NCBI GenBank assembly: GCA_037179335.1
Contig: JAKZHN010000012.1
Location: forward strand, 496,001 to 560,000
Direction of reading: 5' to 3'
DNA length: 64,000 nt
Origin: Cyclaneusma minus
Taxonomy: Eukaryota > Ascomycota > Leotiomycetes > Marthamycetales > Marthamycetaceae
The notes under the pieces were generated by a model that searched no databases, was not told the origin of the DNA, and was given only the letters and a program-made list of their open reading frames with translations. Below, one piece after another: positions 10,901 to 22,952 of this stretch (the first letter of the stretch is position 1; each line of letters starts with the position of its first letter). The translations under genes were made by a program, and so were the position numbers.

Positions 10901-13846
10901 TTAAAATTAAGCTTTAAAAACTCTATTAATAATTCGGACACCCTAGCGTTTTTAAATTGGCCAAAATTTTAAAATATATTAGCAAGAAATTTAAATACGC
11001 TATATTAAAAAAAATTGCTAGATTTTACGATTTTTATTAATATAAAAGCAAATTTCTTTTAAAATTTAAATTCTATAGAAATTATTATTTTCATATAAAG
11101 ATTATAATAAAAATTATAAAATTAAATAAATATTTTATAATTTATGTTACTAATATTGCCATTAGCTTTTAAACTGCTATATTCTTTTATAGCAAATTTC
11201 TAATAAAAAATTAAAAAATTATTTAATACTGCTAAATTAATATTTATTAATATTTATTTAATTATATTATTTATAATACTAGTTTAAAATTTGCCAATGC
11301 TATATTTTATAAAAATTTAAAATTAAAAAAAATTCCAATTAAAGCCTATAATAATATTGGCAAATTTAAATACTATTATATTATATTTTAAAAATTCTAT
11401 TAAATCATTTAAATTAATTATTTGCAATTTTTTGAAAAAAATAATTTTGCAAATAGCTATAAAAACTATTAATAATACCGCTAGCCCTAATATTTTTTTT
11501 TAATATTTAGCGCATATTTAAAATAATTATAATATTTATTATAATAATTTTGCTATTTGCAATAATTTTTAAAATTCCAATTACTTTGCTAATAATTTTT
11601 TTGTTAAAGCGCTATGATAGATTTTTTAAAAGTATTATAGCGCAGTTTAAAATTGCTATAATATAGCTTAAAATTGCTATAGTATAAAAAATCGCCCTAG
11701 CTAAATACAATTTTGGTTATTTTTACAAAAATCCCAAATTTAATATTTTTAAAATGGAAAATCCCAATAATTTCATTTTTAAAATATAAAATGCTAATAT
11801 AAAACAATTTATTTAAAATTCTATAGCCTATAAAATCTTAATAAAATGCCTATTAAATATAGCTAAATTATTAAAAATGGCAATAGCGTTTAAGCAATTT
11901 CTAATTTAAAACGAGATTAAAAATATATTATTTAAAATTAAAGCTTAATTAATTGCTAAAACAAAAGCAAATTTAATACTTTTAACAAGCTATTTAAAGC
12001 TTTTAATAAATTGAAATTTAATAGTTTTATTAATAATAATATTGTTAAAGTTTATTTATATAATTTAAAACCCTATAATAATTTGCGTATTTTTAATAAT
12101 TAAATAATAAAGAAAATTAAAAAAAAATATAAAAGATTCAAATTAGTAATTTAAAATTATAGCAATTATAATAAGCTTTTATTATTATCCAATGTTTTAT
12201 TATTTAGTAAACTAGTTAGCAATTAATTATTACTTTTGCATTATTGCTTTAAAATTAAAAATTTAATATTTCCAATTGCAATATTAGTCAAATTTATATT
12301 TAAGCCAATTTTCTTTTAAATTAAATAATTTACTGCAATTTATTTATAAAATTCAAAATTAAATATTTTTCTAAAAGAAAATTATAAATTTTAAAATCGA
12401 AATATAATATTACAAAAATTTAATTTAATTAATTTATAATTTACCATATCTACTATATTAACAATTTAAATATAAAAACCTTTATTTACAATTTCTATTT
12501 GCTAATTAGCAATTCTTTAAACCAATTTGCCATTATTGGTATATAAATAAATAATATTTTAATTTTATTAAAAAAAACCACAAATTTAATTGTTTTTTAA
12601 TAATTGGCTTTTTTTTAATTTTTAATAGTTATATATTTATATTTAAAAAACACAATACAATAATTTGCTAGAAAGGTTAAATTGCAAAATTAAAACTCAC
12701 TAACACTAATTTTTCAATTTTTAAAATAATTTATATTGCCCAATATATTTGCAATAGCTATATAATTATAATTTATTAATTATAATAATTCTGCCTATTT
12801 TCTAAAATTGCTTAATATTAAAAATTAATAAAAAATTATACAAAAGCCTTAAACAAAAGCCTTTAATAGTAAAAGAAAAATCCTAATAAAAATTTAATTA
12901 ATATTTTGCTAGATTTAGCCATAATTCGAAAATACATTTTTATTAATAAATTCTTTGCAAATAATAATAATTTAAATTTGCAATTCGGCTATATCATTAT
13001 TTCAATTAATAAAAACCAATTTAAAGCTTTAAATATATTTAGTTTTAAAAATAATATTATTTATTAATTTTTTATTAAAATAAAAAATTATTTAAAGCAT
13101 ATTAACCAGCAAAATCCTAGCTATAATTTAAAAAACCAATATAAATATAGCATTTGTTTTTTCTTAATTACTAATAAATTTAATATTTTTTCAATTCCAA
13201 TTATAATTTATATAAATTTCTTTTTATTATATAAATGCCTTATTAAATTAGGTATTACAATTAAAAAGCACCTAATAATTAATATTTTCCACTTTTAGCA
13301 AAATTATAAAAAACAAAGACTATAAAATCAAATAAATCAATAATAAAAATAACCCAATTAATGCTATAATAAAAATAGCTTATAATAGAGCTTTAAATCA
13401 ATTTATTAATATTAATATTTTAAATATTAAATTTAAAAATTGGATAAATTGCAAAAAAGAATAAAAAAAGCCAAAAAAAACTTTTAAAAAAGAATTTATT
13501 TGCAAATTAAGATATATTAGTATTTTTAAATTATGCTAATAGTTTATATATTTTTTTATATATTATTTACGCTATTTATTTTCTTTCAAAAATTGGCCCT
13601 TTTTACGCGCTAGTTTAAAAGCCATTTTCTTTATTAAGTAAATAAATATTGCGCGGTATTTGAAAAGACTTTAATATTTTTCTATTTTTAATTACTAATT
13701 TATAGCTATTTTACATTATAAATAATACTTTAATTATTAATTTTAAAGCTTAATGCTTTTTGATAGATTTAAATTTTATTTTATTTATTTTACTATATAT
13801 ATATAGCTATAGTGTTTTATTACTATAAAGTAAAAAATAGCCAATA
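7971..13846. mobile_element. Interior of nested ~6-kb LTR-type element, RIP-decayed
   Basis: Very AT-rich sequence saturated with TAA/TAG. I could not place reverse transcriptase or integrase motifs with confidence in either strand, so the coding direction is undetermined. Retroelement identity is inferred from the flanking direct repeats and their spacing. Confidence 0.45.
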
Positions 13847-14030
13847 TTGCAATTATTTTTACAAATAATAGTTTAAAAATGCTTTAGATATTGGTTTTGG
13901 CATATAAATATAGCTTTATTTCCATATTTACTATTGGACCTTTATTCTATACAATTAATTACACTATTACCACCACCACCCACTATTGCGTACGCATTGT
14001 AAATCCCCAGTAACTCCAATATTATTAAAT
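13847..14030 (+). repeat. Inner direct repeat, right copy (candidate 3' LTR)
   Basis: Partner of the repeat at 7791. It includes a short less-decayed stretch with CACCACCACCCACTATTGCG near 13970-13989, while the left copy reads AAACTATTATTTATTATTGC at the same place. The left copy has therefore lost more cytosines. Confidence 0.6.
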
Positions 14031-17000
14031 CCTATTACCAAATTAAAAATCCCTTTTTTTCTTATCCTATTTACTTTTACTATAGTAAAGTCCTTTATTA
14101 AAAACAAAAACAAAACAATTCCAGCTATTAGCATAAAAAAATACCAATTCACTTTTTCTTGCCGTTTATAGCATCTTTCAATCCCTTAAAATAAACCGTT
14201 CTATTAAATACCATTATTAACTATAAATAAATTAATAAACACACTCCCTATAAATTCAAAATAAATAATACAGCTATTTATATCCAATAAATCACCTTTG
14301 CTTTTATTTTTTATTTTTTATAAAATTATAAAGCAATAAATTAAATAAATAATATTTTTAAAAACAATTTAAAAATAACTTTAATGCTTAAATTCCCCAA
14401 TTATTTGCTATAATATTAAAGCGTATCCAAACCATTATAAAAAAATATTTTTATAATTATAGTATATATATTTCGATTTTTAGCCCGCGCTTTATCATTT
14501 TTAATAATTTATATATATTGTTTTAAAGCAAAAGCCATTAAATTAATTAAGAAAAAACTTGCCAAATTTTGCCAAATTCGCAGATTTTTTAAAAATTCCT
14601 TTTTTTAGCATTATAATTTTTATTAATTCCCTATTTTCGAATTTATTAATAATAAATTTACAATCTTGTTTTCACTGCCTTTATTTCTATTTTTGCCTAA
14701 TAATTAAATTTATTAATTAGCTTGCCAATTTTGCTAAAAATTCTTTTACCAATTATATTAAAAAAAAGAATTATTTGCCAATAATAATTCTATTTCCAAT
14801 AAAAACCTTTAAATTGCCTCTAAATAATTTAAATCAAAAATATTTAAATTTGCTATTCCTGCTTTTTTTAATTTTTTAATTTTTAAATAAATTAAAAAAT
14901 CTATTAAAGCATATAAAAATAATAAAATAAAACATAGTGGCAAAATATTTAAAATTTATAGAAAACAATTATATATATTTGCAAATTTATATTATAAGTA
15001 TAATATACCTATTAAAAATATAGCAAATATATATTTATTTATATTAATTGGCAAAGCTAAAAAATTCTGTTTTAAATATTTATTTAGCAAAGGTTTAATT
15101 ATTTGGCAAATAGTTAAATAAATAAAAAAATACTTTAAAATTAGTATTTATTATTTTTAATATCTTAGTTTTTAATAAAATTTATAATATATTTGCATTA
15201 TTAATAATTCCGTAAATGCTAATAAATCCTGTTTGGATTGCTTTAAAATTTATAAAAAAAGATTCTCCGCAATTAATTAATATTTGCAATAAAAAATAAT
15301 TTTAAATATAAAACAATTTTAATAAAAAACTCTACTAATTATAATTTTTTTTGTAATAATTTCGAAAATATTATTATAAATTAGCAAATTATTGCTAAAT
15401 AAAATTTTCGCCATGTGTTTTTACTAGCTTTTAAAAACGCAAGTAAAAGCTATATTATATTTGCCGAAAGTCTAGTTGCTGGTTTATTTATTATAAAAAC
15501 CCCAACTAATGCAAAAAAATTGAAAATAGAAAATAGATTTTTTAAAGCATTAATTAAGCCTTTATTATTAAAATTTACTAAATTTTTAAATTACTAAATA
15601 AAAACCTTTTAAAAAAACTCCTATTTTAATTGACTTTTCTATTGCTATATTTAATAAATACATAATTTAAAATATTAAAGTTATAAATAAAAAAAAAACT
15701 TTTATATTATTTTTAAATTAATATGTAATATTTATATTTTTTAATTTTATTAATACTGCTAAGGCTGCTTTTATTTTTGCTAACGCTGCTATTTGCCATG
15801 CTTTTATTGGCAATTAGCTATTTAATTTAATTCTTTTTATAAATTTTAAAATTGCTAAGCTATTTGTTTTAGCTAATTGCTATTTTATTAATGCTTTTCA
15901 AAATATTATATTAAATAGCAATATAGTTAATATTTTTATAAAAGATTTTAAATAATTTAAAGCCTTTTAGAAAATTATGCCTATTTTGAAAATTAATATT
16001 TCTAAAGCTAATAAATATTATATTATCTTTGGCAAAAGTAATACTAATATTTTAAATATAGTTTAAATTCTAATATTATTTGGCGTTATAAACCTTTATA
16101 TTATTAATGCAAAAATTCCATTTTGTTTTATATTAATAATATAAATTATTGAAAAATTAGATTTAATAATTTTTCAAATAATTTAATTTAAAATTATTTG
16201 TAAATAGGAATATTTATAGCTTTTTTTTAATAATAGCCATTTTTCCTCCAAGCTTTTGTATTAGTTTTTATATTTATTATTATTAAGCTCCGCCGTATTT
16301 ATAATATATAAAGCTATTTTAATAAAAAGAAAAATTAAAAAAATTATAAATTGCGCTGGTATAAATTTTAATTGCGCAATAATTAGAAAAATTATTAAAT
16401 TCTAGTATAATTGCTAAATAATTATTGCTTTCCAAATTAAATTCAAATTAAAATTTCCTAATAATTTAAATTTCAATTATGAAATTATAATAAATATTAT
16501 TAATATTAATAGCAATAATATTTTCTATATTATTAATATTGCAATTGGCTATTAAATTATAAAATTCCTGCTTTTTAAAACTATTAAAAATATCTAAAAA
16601 GCTTTAAAGCTATATTAAATTAATATTTATATTAATTTATTAAAGATTATTATTTATAATCAAAATAAAAAATTTATTAATAAAAACTTTAAAGCCAAAA
16701 TATATATAAAATAAAATTTAATATAAGGCTATTTTTATTAAATTATATTAATTTATTGGCAAAATTAAACGCTATTATATTTCTTTTTAAAAACATTATT
16801 ATATTTTTTAAAAAAATATACCAAAAGCCTTTTGCCAATTAAAATTTTAAATAATTTGCAAAGCGCTTAATAACTTTGCTAAATTAAATGGCCTAATATT
16901 TGTTTTTTTAATATTTGAAATTTATCCGCGTTTAAATAAAAAGTCCTTTTTTTTTCTTCAAATATTATTAAATATGCTAAAACTATTCAATTGGCTATAA

Positions 17001-19049
17001 AAGATTTTAGCGCATTTAAATTAAATAAATTATATATCATAATTTTAACGGTCGCAATATTTTAAATACTATTGCTATTAAATCTTTTTTTAGCTTTTTT
17101 ATTAAAGTTTATATATATATATATATAAGAATAGCTGGGAAAATCTATTTAAGCTTTTCGCCATTAAAAACTATAATTTTATTATAAAATTTCTATACAA
17201 TCCTATAATTTTCCGCAATACTATTATACGCTTTTATTTAATTAAAAATAATATATTAAATAACCCTTTAAACAGGTTTTTAAATAATTTGCTAAATAAT
17301 TTGCCATTTAACGCTGGAAATAATTTTTCTTTTTCCTTAAAAAATACGCCAATTTCTAATATATTAAAATTGTCCTAATATAGTATATTAAATGCGCTGC
17401 TTTCTTCAGTATAAAATATACCGCCAATTATAATTTAAAATATACCAATTTTTGGTATATTATATAATATAATATAAAATCCTCCAAATAATATAATATA
17501 AAAACCAGCTAAATAATTTAAAATAATAATAATGATAATAAGAAATTAATTTTTATTTAAATTCCAATAATTTAAAAAATTAATTAATATTTAATATTTG
17601 CCTTTGCTTTTTTCCTTTATTTGCTAAATATTTTTATATTATTAAAAAGTATTATCCAAATTTATATTCAAGCAAAAAATAAATTTTATTATTAAACTTT
17701 TCTATAAACCCCTAAAGCCTTGGCTTATTTATTTTTTAAAAATAATTTAATATAAGCTATTAAATTATTATATAGCATTGCAAAATTTGAATTTTACTAA
17801 TTTAGAATGTATTTTAGCTATTATATCAAAAAGCTTAATATAATTATTTTTATATATAGTAATTGCCTTTTCATTAATATTAAATTTAATACCAAACGCT
17901 TTGCTATTATTAATATATAAATTAACAATACCTTTATTTTAGCCAATTAAAAATAGGCTAATTTAAATAAAAAAAACCTAATCAAAACTGGATTTAAAGT
18001 CAAATTTTGTATACTATTAAATGCGAATATTCCCTTAATTTTTAATAATAAATTTTTAATATTTAAAAAACATTTTTAATATTAAAAAAAAGCTAACAAT
18101 AATTATTTTCTTAGATCCCGAAAGAAAAAAAAATATATTAGCCAAAAAGCCTTAATTGCATATATTACTAATATTTGCCAATTACAAATCGCTTGCAAAA
18201 TTAATATAGCTGCCCAAATTTAAAATTCTATTAATAATAATTTTAAAGCCTTTAATAAAATTATTAAATAATATAGAAATAATCTAATTAAAAATTTAAT
18301 TATACTAATATTGATTTTTTTAAAGCTATTTATTTTTATTAATAGCTTATTTGCCAATAATAAAAATCTCTTTTTCTAATTTAATTATATTTTTATATTA
18401 GTAAATAAAAATATAAATTCTGCAAATAATTTTAAACTATAATTTGTGTTTAATTAAAGCTTTATTAAAAGCAAATATGTTATTTAAAACGCTTTGGCTA
18501 GCAAAACTTTAACTATAATTTAAAAAATTAATATAAAGTATATTATTGACCAAATTTTAAAAATAATTATTTTAAAGCTTAATTTACTACCAATGGAAAT
18601 TATAATTGCTATTAATTTTTATTCCCTTTACAATTATTTTATAACGCTTAAAATAACTATTAAAAAAAAGCTTATAATCGACGTTTTTGCCCTACGCCAA
18701 AGCTATAAATATAAAAAACTGCAAAAAATCAAATAAATTTATAGTAAAAACAATTTTGTAAATTTTATAATGAAGGTATTTTTTAATAAAATATTGGAAA
18801 AATTTATTAATATTAATAAGTTTACCGTCTATATAAAAGGATAAATAAAACAAAAGGAGGATATTTTTATAAAAAAAAACGGACTAACGGTCCTTTGAGT
18901 TTTTCCTTTATTTTATTATTTTATTTTATTATATATAATGGCTTTTAATACCGCTTTTATAAAACCATTTTTTTTATATATAAATTAAATAAAAGGGCAG
19001 ATTTAAAGCTATTTATTTATAAAAGTAAAAAATCCCCAATATTTAATTA
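14031..19049. other. AT-rich RIP-decayed transposon sequence, no readable genes
   Basis: Low-GC sequence with short open frames only, the longest being about 60 codons of Lys/Ile/Phe/Leu-rich translation. An AT-microsatellite-like region with repeated TATATTA and TATAATATAA phrases lies at about 17.36-17.53 kb. It probably includes the remainder of the outer element and of the original DNA transposon. Confidence 0.5.
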
Positions 19050-19233
19050 TAGCAGGTAAATAGCTAGTAATAGTAGTGGCGTAAGCCAGTATCTTAGATA
19101 CCGGCTTATGCCAAAAGCTAACAATATTTTTATTATTTGCGGAAAAAGCCTTTTTTTTTCCTACACGCTTTAATACATTACCATTACCACCCCTAATACT
19201 AGCTAGCCTTACGTAATCCCGTTAAACCAGCAA
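19050..19233 (+). repeat. Outer direct repeat, right copy (candidate 3' LTR)
   Basis: Partner of the repeat at 7159. The hairpin is kept but with paired changes: its inner arms read GTATC/GATAC here where the left copy has GTGC/GCAC. Confidence 0.55.
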
Positions 19234-19559
19234 TTATATAAGTAGCAAATTTAAAAATAATTAAAATTTAATTTCAAATTCGTTTTCGCATTGCTTTATT
19301 TTATATTATTATATATTAAAAATAATAATTATAATATAATAGTTGTTATTTTAAATATGATATTTAAAAAGTCGGTTTATTACTAAAATTTCCAATTTTT
19401 TTATTAGTGTATAAAAGATTCCGGCTTTCGGACTTTATTTTATATATATAAAGTTTTTTAAAATAATGGGTACCTGCTTTATAATTAATTAATAAATTCA
19501 GGTGGTTGGGGAAAAGGGGCTAGACGGGTTATTTTAAACAAGTTGGGGCTATGCCAGTT

Positions 19560-20058
19560 ATTTAAATTAAATAATATGGTTATATGGTGGTGAGGAGGCA
19601 GCTGACCGTCACGTGATTGAAGTGGCCAGGGGGCCGGCCAGGATGCTTCGTTTAGCCAATGGGGCTTTCACGGGCCATTTATAATACCTCAATTACGAAA
19701 TTTTTGCAAATGTCAGTTTTTACAGCTTTAAAACAGAGTTTCTGATTAGCTGCGGTTTTGGTTTTTCCTTTCTATTTACTTTATATAATTTAATTCTAAT
19801 TTAATTCGCTTTTTATATAATTTATAGCCGGTTAAACCAGCTTCTGCCCTTATATGCTTATTCCTAGCCCTGCTAGACATTACGTAAGCTCTTTTATACA
19901 TTATTATATTATATAAAAAGAGACCCCCGGTGGCTGGAGCTAGCTTTGCTAGCTATGCCCTGCAATACACTGATCTTTGATCACCTTCTCGCTCTCTTTT
20001 CTCTCTTGCATGTGAGGAGCTAAACCATATAAAGGGGGCTAGATCGGTCATTTGCCAT
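19560..20058. other. Less-decayed right arm of the composite insertion
   Basis: Base composition recovers before the element end (for example around CACGTGATTG and GGGGCCGGCC near 19612-19640). There is no open frame of note. This could be the unique, unduplicated part of the original element that escaped RIP, or a captured host segment. Confidence 0.4.
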
Positions 20059-20066
20059 ATTCGGAA
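20059..20066 (+). repeat. Right target-site duplication (ATTCGGAA)
   Basis: Exact partner of 6705-6712, placed immediately after the right inverted end. Confidence 0.7.
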
Positions 20067-20338
20067 ACTTTCCATTTACTCACAATGCCTATCTTTGAAC
20101 ACTTGGGATGTGGAGATATTCCCAATTATGGCCCTATGGGGAATATTCCTAGTTCTTCGAATGGTCGAAGGTGAGCGCACAAGAAATGTGATCACAAGGC
20201 ACAATAGATCAGCATGGCTGTTTCAAAAAAGGAGCCCAACAGAAGAGATAGTAACGGTGTGTGGGTTTCGATTTTCCTAGGTCGCAAGTTCTAAGGATAT
20301 CCACCGTGTGACGGCGTGTCCATCATGACCTAGGACGG

Positions 20339-21457
20339 TCATAACTCATTATTCTGAAAAAAATATCGAATCCACCCTTTGAAAATACTCGTAATATTCA
20401 TATCCTCGAAACGGGTACTCATGTTATAGGTTTCAAGTTCCTCATCAGGGTACTTCCATTCAACCTTCCGAATCATGGGCCTGCCATTTTCCAACTTCTC
20501 CAGCAGTTTCAACGCTCTTGGCGTCTCTTTCCACGACGCATAAGAGTACTCCACCAAACGCTCCATTACCTCCACAGGGCCAAAGGGCCAGTCGCAAAAC
20601 ACTGACTCTCCCCTCTTCGTAATCACAGGAAGACCCGGGTTGAGCAAATGTGGCCAAATAAGCGGGTTCTCCGCCTCCACCCTCCGGTGCAATCTCTTAA
20701 TCTGCCCCTTCAATAGAGTCATTAGTTCGACTAGACCTTCTCCTTCCACAATGCTCTTCCTGCGTGGATTGTGAGCCATCATGTTGCCGAGAAATTTGTC
20801 TCTGATGTTGTCGAGAAGCTCAGGAGGCATCGTAATAGCGCTAAGGCCTTGAAGAGACTTGAGGTCGAGATAGAGGCGGATTTTGAGGAGAGTGATGGCG
20901 ACGACTTGACAGAGTTGGGTTGCGAATTTGCCAACGAATGCGCCGACGTCTTCGAAGACATCAGCGTCCTTGATATCGAGAAACGGAAAATCATGGCTGT
21001 ACCAGTCACGATCCTCATGATCCTGGCACCACCACTTGACGAAATCGTAGCATTCCTGGTCCTGGCCGGTCCGGAGGTACAGCGCAGGTAGCAGATTGCT
21101 CACGTCCTTTCCAACAGGGCCGGGTGCGCGCGCGCCCAGGTTATCACGGCGGTCAAACCTCACCATATTCCTGGCGTAATCCACGGCAGCTTGGACAGCC
21201 GCCAGAGTTTTGACCTTACGGAGGACCCGAACGCAGCGTTCTCGCTTTATCAAGTAGCAAATCGGGTCACGAAGCTGGTATTCATATATCGCAAAGTGAC
21301 GCTGGTGTGCTTGTATAACGAGACAGGTCTGTTTGTGTTGTTCTCGGTGGGTATCTTGGTGCTTGTCGCTGCAGTAGCAGACGACCCGGCATTGTTCGCA
21401 GCATTTAAGGCTCTGCCCGTTGCAGACCGGACAGGCGTCTGTGAGGACTGTATTCAT
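20339..21457 (-). CDS. MYND-type zinc-finger protein, paralog A, 372 aa
   Basis: One uninterrupted exon. The N-terminal MYND finger has ligands C9, C12, C20, C23, C29, H33, H41 and C45; the sixth position is His (YCSDKHQ) rather than the usual Cys, and the neighbouring paralog shares this. The rest is a helical region with no SET domain, so a lysine-methyltransferase (SMYD) role is not supported. Segments AVQAAVDYARNMVRFDRRD, LLKIRLYLDLKSL and SWKETPRALKLLEKL align with paralog B (22953-24050). MYND fingers bind proline-rich partner peptides, so a scaffolding role is possible; the cellular function is unknown. It lies about 270 bp from the edge of the large transposon insertion. Confidence 0.85.
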   Translation of the reverse strand: MNTVLTDACPVCNGQSLKCCEQCRVVCYCSDKHQDTHREQHKQTCLVIQAHQRHFAIYEYQLRDPICYLIKRERCVRVLRKVKTLAAVQAAVDYARNMVRFDRRDNLGARAPGPVGKDVSNLLPALYLRTGQDQECYDFVKWWCQDHEDRDWYSHDFPFLDIKDADVFEDVGAFVGKFATQLCQVVAITLLKIRLYLDLKSLQGLSAITMPPELLDNIRDKFLGNMMAHNPRRKSIVEGEGLVELMTLLKGQIKRLHRRVEAENPLIWPHLLNPGLPVITKRGESVFCDWPFGPVEVMERLVEYSYASWKETPRALKLLEKLENGRPMIRKVEWKYPDEELETYNMSTRFEDMNITSIFKGWIRYFFQNNEL

Positions 21458-22091
21458 GATGGATGCTCGAAGAGTTTGAGAGGAGGGTATAGAGCTTTAT
21501 GTGTGGCGTAGGATATGGTTCGCGGCCTAGCTTGGGGAGGAGGAGATGGCTTGTGAGGTTGGAAGGCTTGGGAGGGAAGGCTGGCTTTTCGTAGAATTTT
21601 CTAGGTACGTTGCTGTCGTTCGTCCCTTCCCGTTGACGCGTGAAGTTTGGGGGCAACGTGCTTGCTGCAGGCCCGCTTGATCACTGTTGCACCTGCCGAT
21701 TGTTCAATTATTTGAAACTTCCTCAGTCCTTGGGCTTCTCATAATTACCTGGATTAGTCAAGTCCGCACCAAAGTTGCAGGCAGAGGAGATTCCACCACA
21801 AACCGTCCTTGAAAGGCACCCAAACACACTTGATCAAGGGCTGAGCTAATTCCCGACTGGAGTTCTGAAATCCAGGACAGGCTAATCCTAACCCGATCGC
21901 AGGAATTACGAAGTCTTGATTAATAAGAGTATTCCTAATTATTAATAATAATATCAATCACTGATCTAACTATCAGAGATATTCCTAATTCCTAGGAATA
22001 TTCCTAATCCTCAAACAAATCTCTACCAATTACTAGGAATCCTCCTAATCATCAAAATCTACATCGGAACACTACCCATCACCCAAAACCC
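21458..22091. other. Intergenic between MYND paralogs, with microrepeats
   Basis: This is the 5' region of paralog A. At about 21.93-22.04 kb there are degenerate phrases such as GAGTATTCCTAATTATT and GGAATATTCCTAATCC, related to the microrepeat at 6.24-6.42 kb. No gene is seen. Confidence 0.45.
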
Positions 22092-22346
22092 TTACAAGAC
22101 AACAGCCCACCCCGGAATCATCATTTGCTCACTCATCGACTCTTCAATCCACGTGTCTAAGAAATTCTGGCATCCTATGCCCCCCGAGTAGCCAATTCCT
22201 ATGCCCGAGTCTTCACCGCTCATTTCAGAGCTCAACGCCTCCTGAATACACTTGATCACCGGCATAACGTTGTGTCGCACAAACAATTTCTGTGAGTTTC
22301 TTCGCCCGGCGAGGAAAAAGCGCAAGTCTTCGCAGTGGTAGGTCAA
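22092..22346 (-). other. Possible gene fragment (84-codon open frame)
   Basis: The translation (CEDLRFFLAGRRNSQKLFVR...VMPVIKCIQEAL) has a more protein-like composition than its surroundings. However, an in-frame stop lies just upstream of the first Met and no splice-linked upstream exon is obvious. It might be a remnant of a third member of the local gene array or an unrelated decayed gene. No family is recognised. Confidence 0.22.
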
Positions 22347-22952
22347 CGGTTATGTATCGCACTGGGGTATTTCTCTGATGGACGATGCGTTCATCGGCTG
22401 TTGTCCATTTGATACTTGGCCAGATATTCTAGTGATTGGAAGCTTGGCCGAGAGATACTTCAATAAAACTAGGGAAAGACGGAGCAGTAAACTCAGGACC
22501 CCTCGAGGTAGATTTTGTCAGGATTTGTTGGTATTTTAATCTTGAGATTTTCCGTTTTGAATTCCCACACCCTGATTACGTACGCGCATCTCAAACTATG
22601 AAAATGAAGGTACCGGGAAAATTTTCACAGGACATGGGATGCAATTCACATGAATGGGGAAATGTGGGAAGATCATTGCATTTTCTTCGACCTAATATCT
22701 AGCCGAAGTATCTGAGCAGAAGGATGATCCTGGGTCCATATCTAGCAGCTAGAAGAGCAAACTGCCATGTATCGTCGAAGAAATTCAACGCCGATCGTAA
22801 TCCTTGCCGACCCGAATTCCAGATGATCGAAGAAGTCTTTCAGATGAGCTTTTGTGTGACTGACGAACTGGTGTAGACCCTGAGTGGATGCTGCTGCGAT
22901 CTGAGGATCATGAGGGAAGTCGGTGGGTGGCATCGTTCGAACAGTCATGAGA
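22347..22952. other. Intergenic, 3' of MYND paralog B
   Basis: A 68-codon minus-strand frame (start near 22948) begins immediately after the paralog B stop. It has no recognisable motif and is treated as 3' UTR. Nothing else is seen. Confidence 0.4.

Larger units (their letters stand above)
6713..20058. mobile_element. 13.3-kb composite AT-rich transposon insertion with inverted ends and flanking duplication
   Basis: The left end starts CGGCAAATGAC..ATCTAGCCCCC. The right end, reverse-complemented, starts TGGCAAATGAC..ATCTAGCCCCC, matching for about 24 bp apart from a few changes, with ATTCGGAA directly repeated outside. The interior is extremely AT-rich with no long open frames, consistent with RIP. 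Nested inside are a direct-repeat pair 11.9 kb apart and another 6.06 kb apart, which look like later insertions that grew a much smaller DNA element. No transposase frame survives. The superfamily call (hAT-like) rests only on duplication length. Confidence 0.72.

Noticed and set aside
6713..20058. CRISPR array or bacterial island as explanation of regularly spaced repeats
   Set aside because: Repeats are few, transition-decayed and sit at transposon ends; spliced fungal genes flank the block.
22742..22948. Small gene directly after MYND paralog B
   Set aside because: Starts 5 nt past the stop, no motif and no promoter space; more likely 3' UTR.
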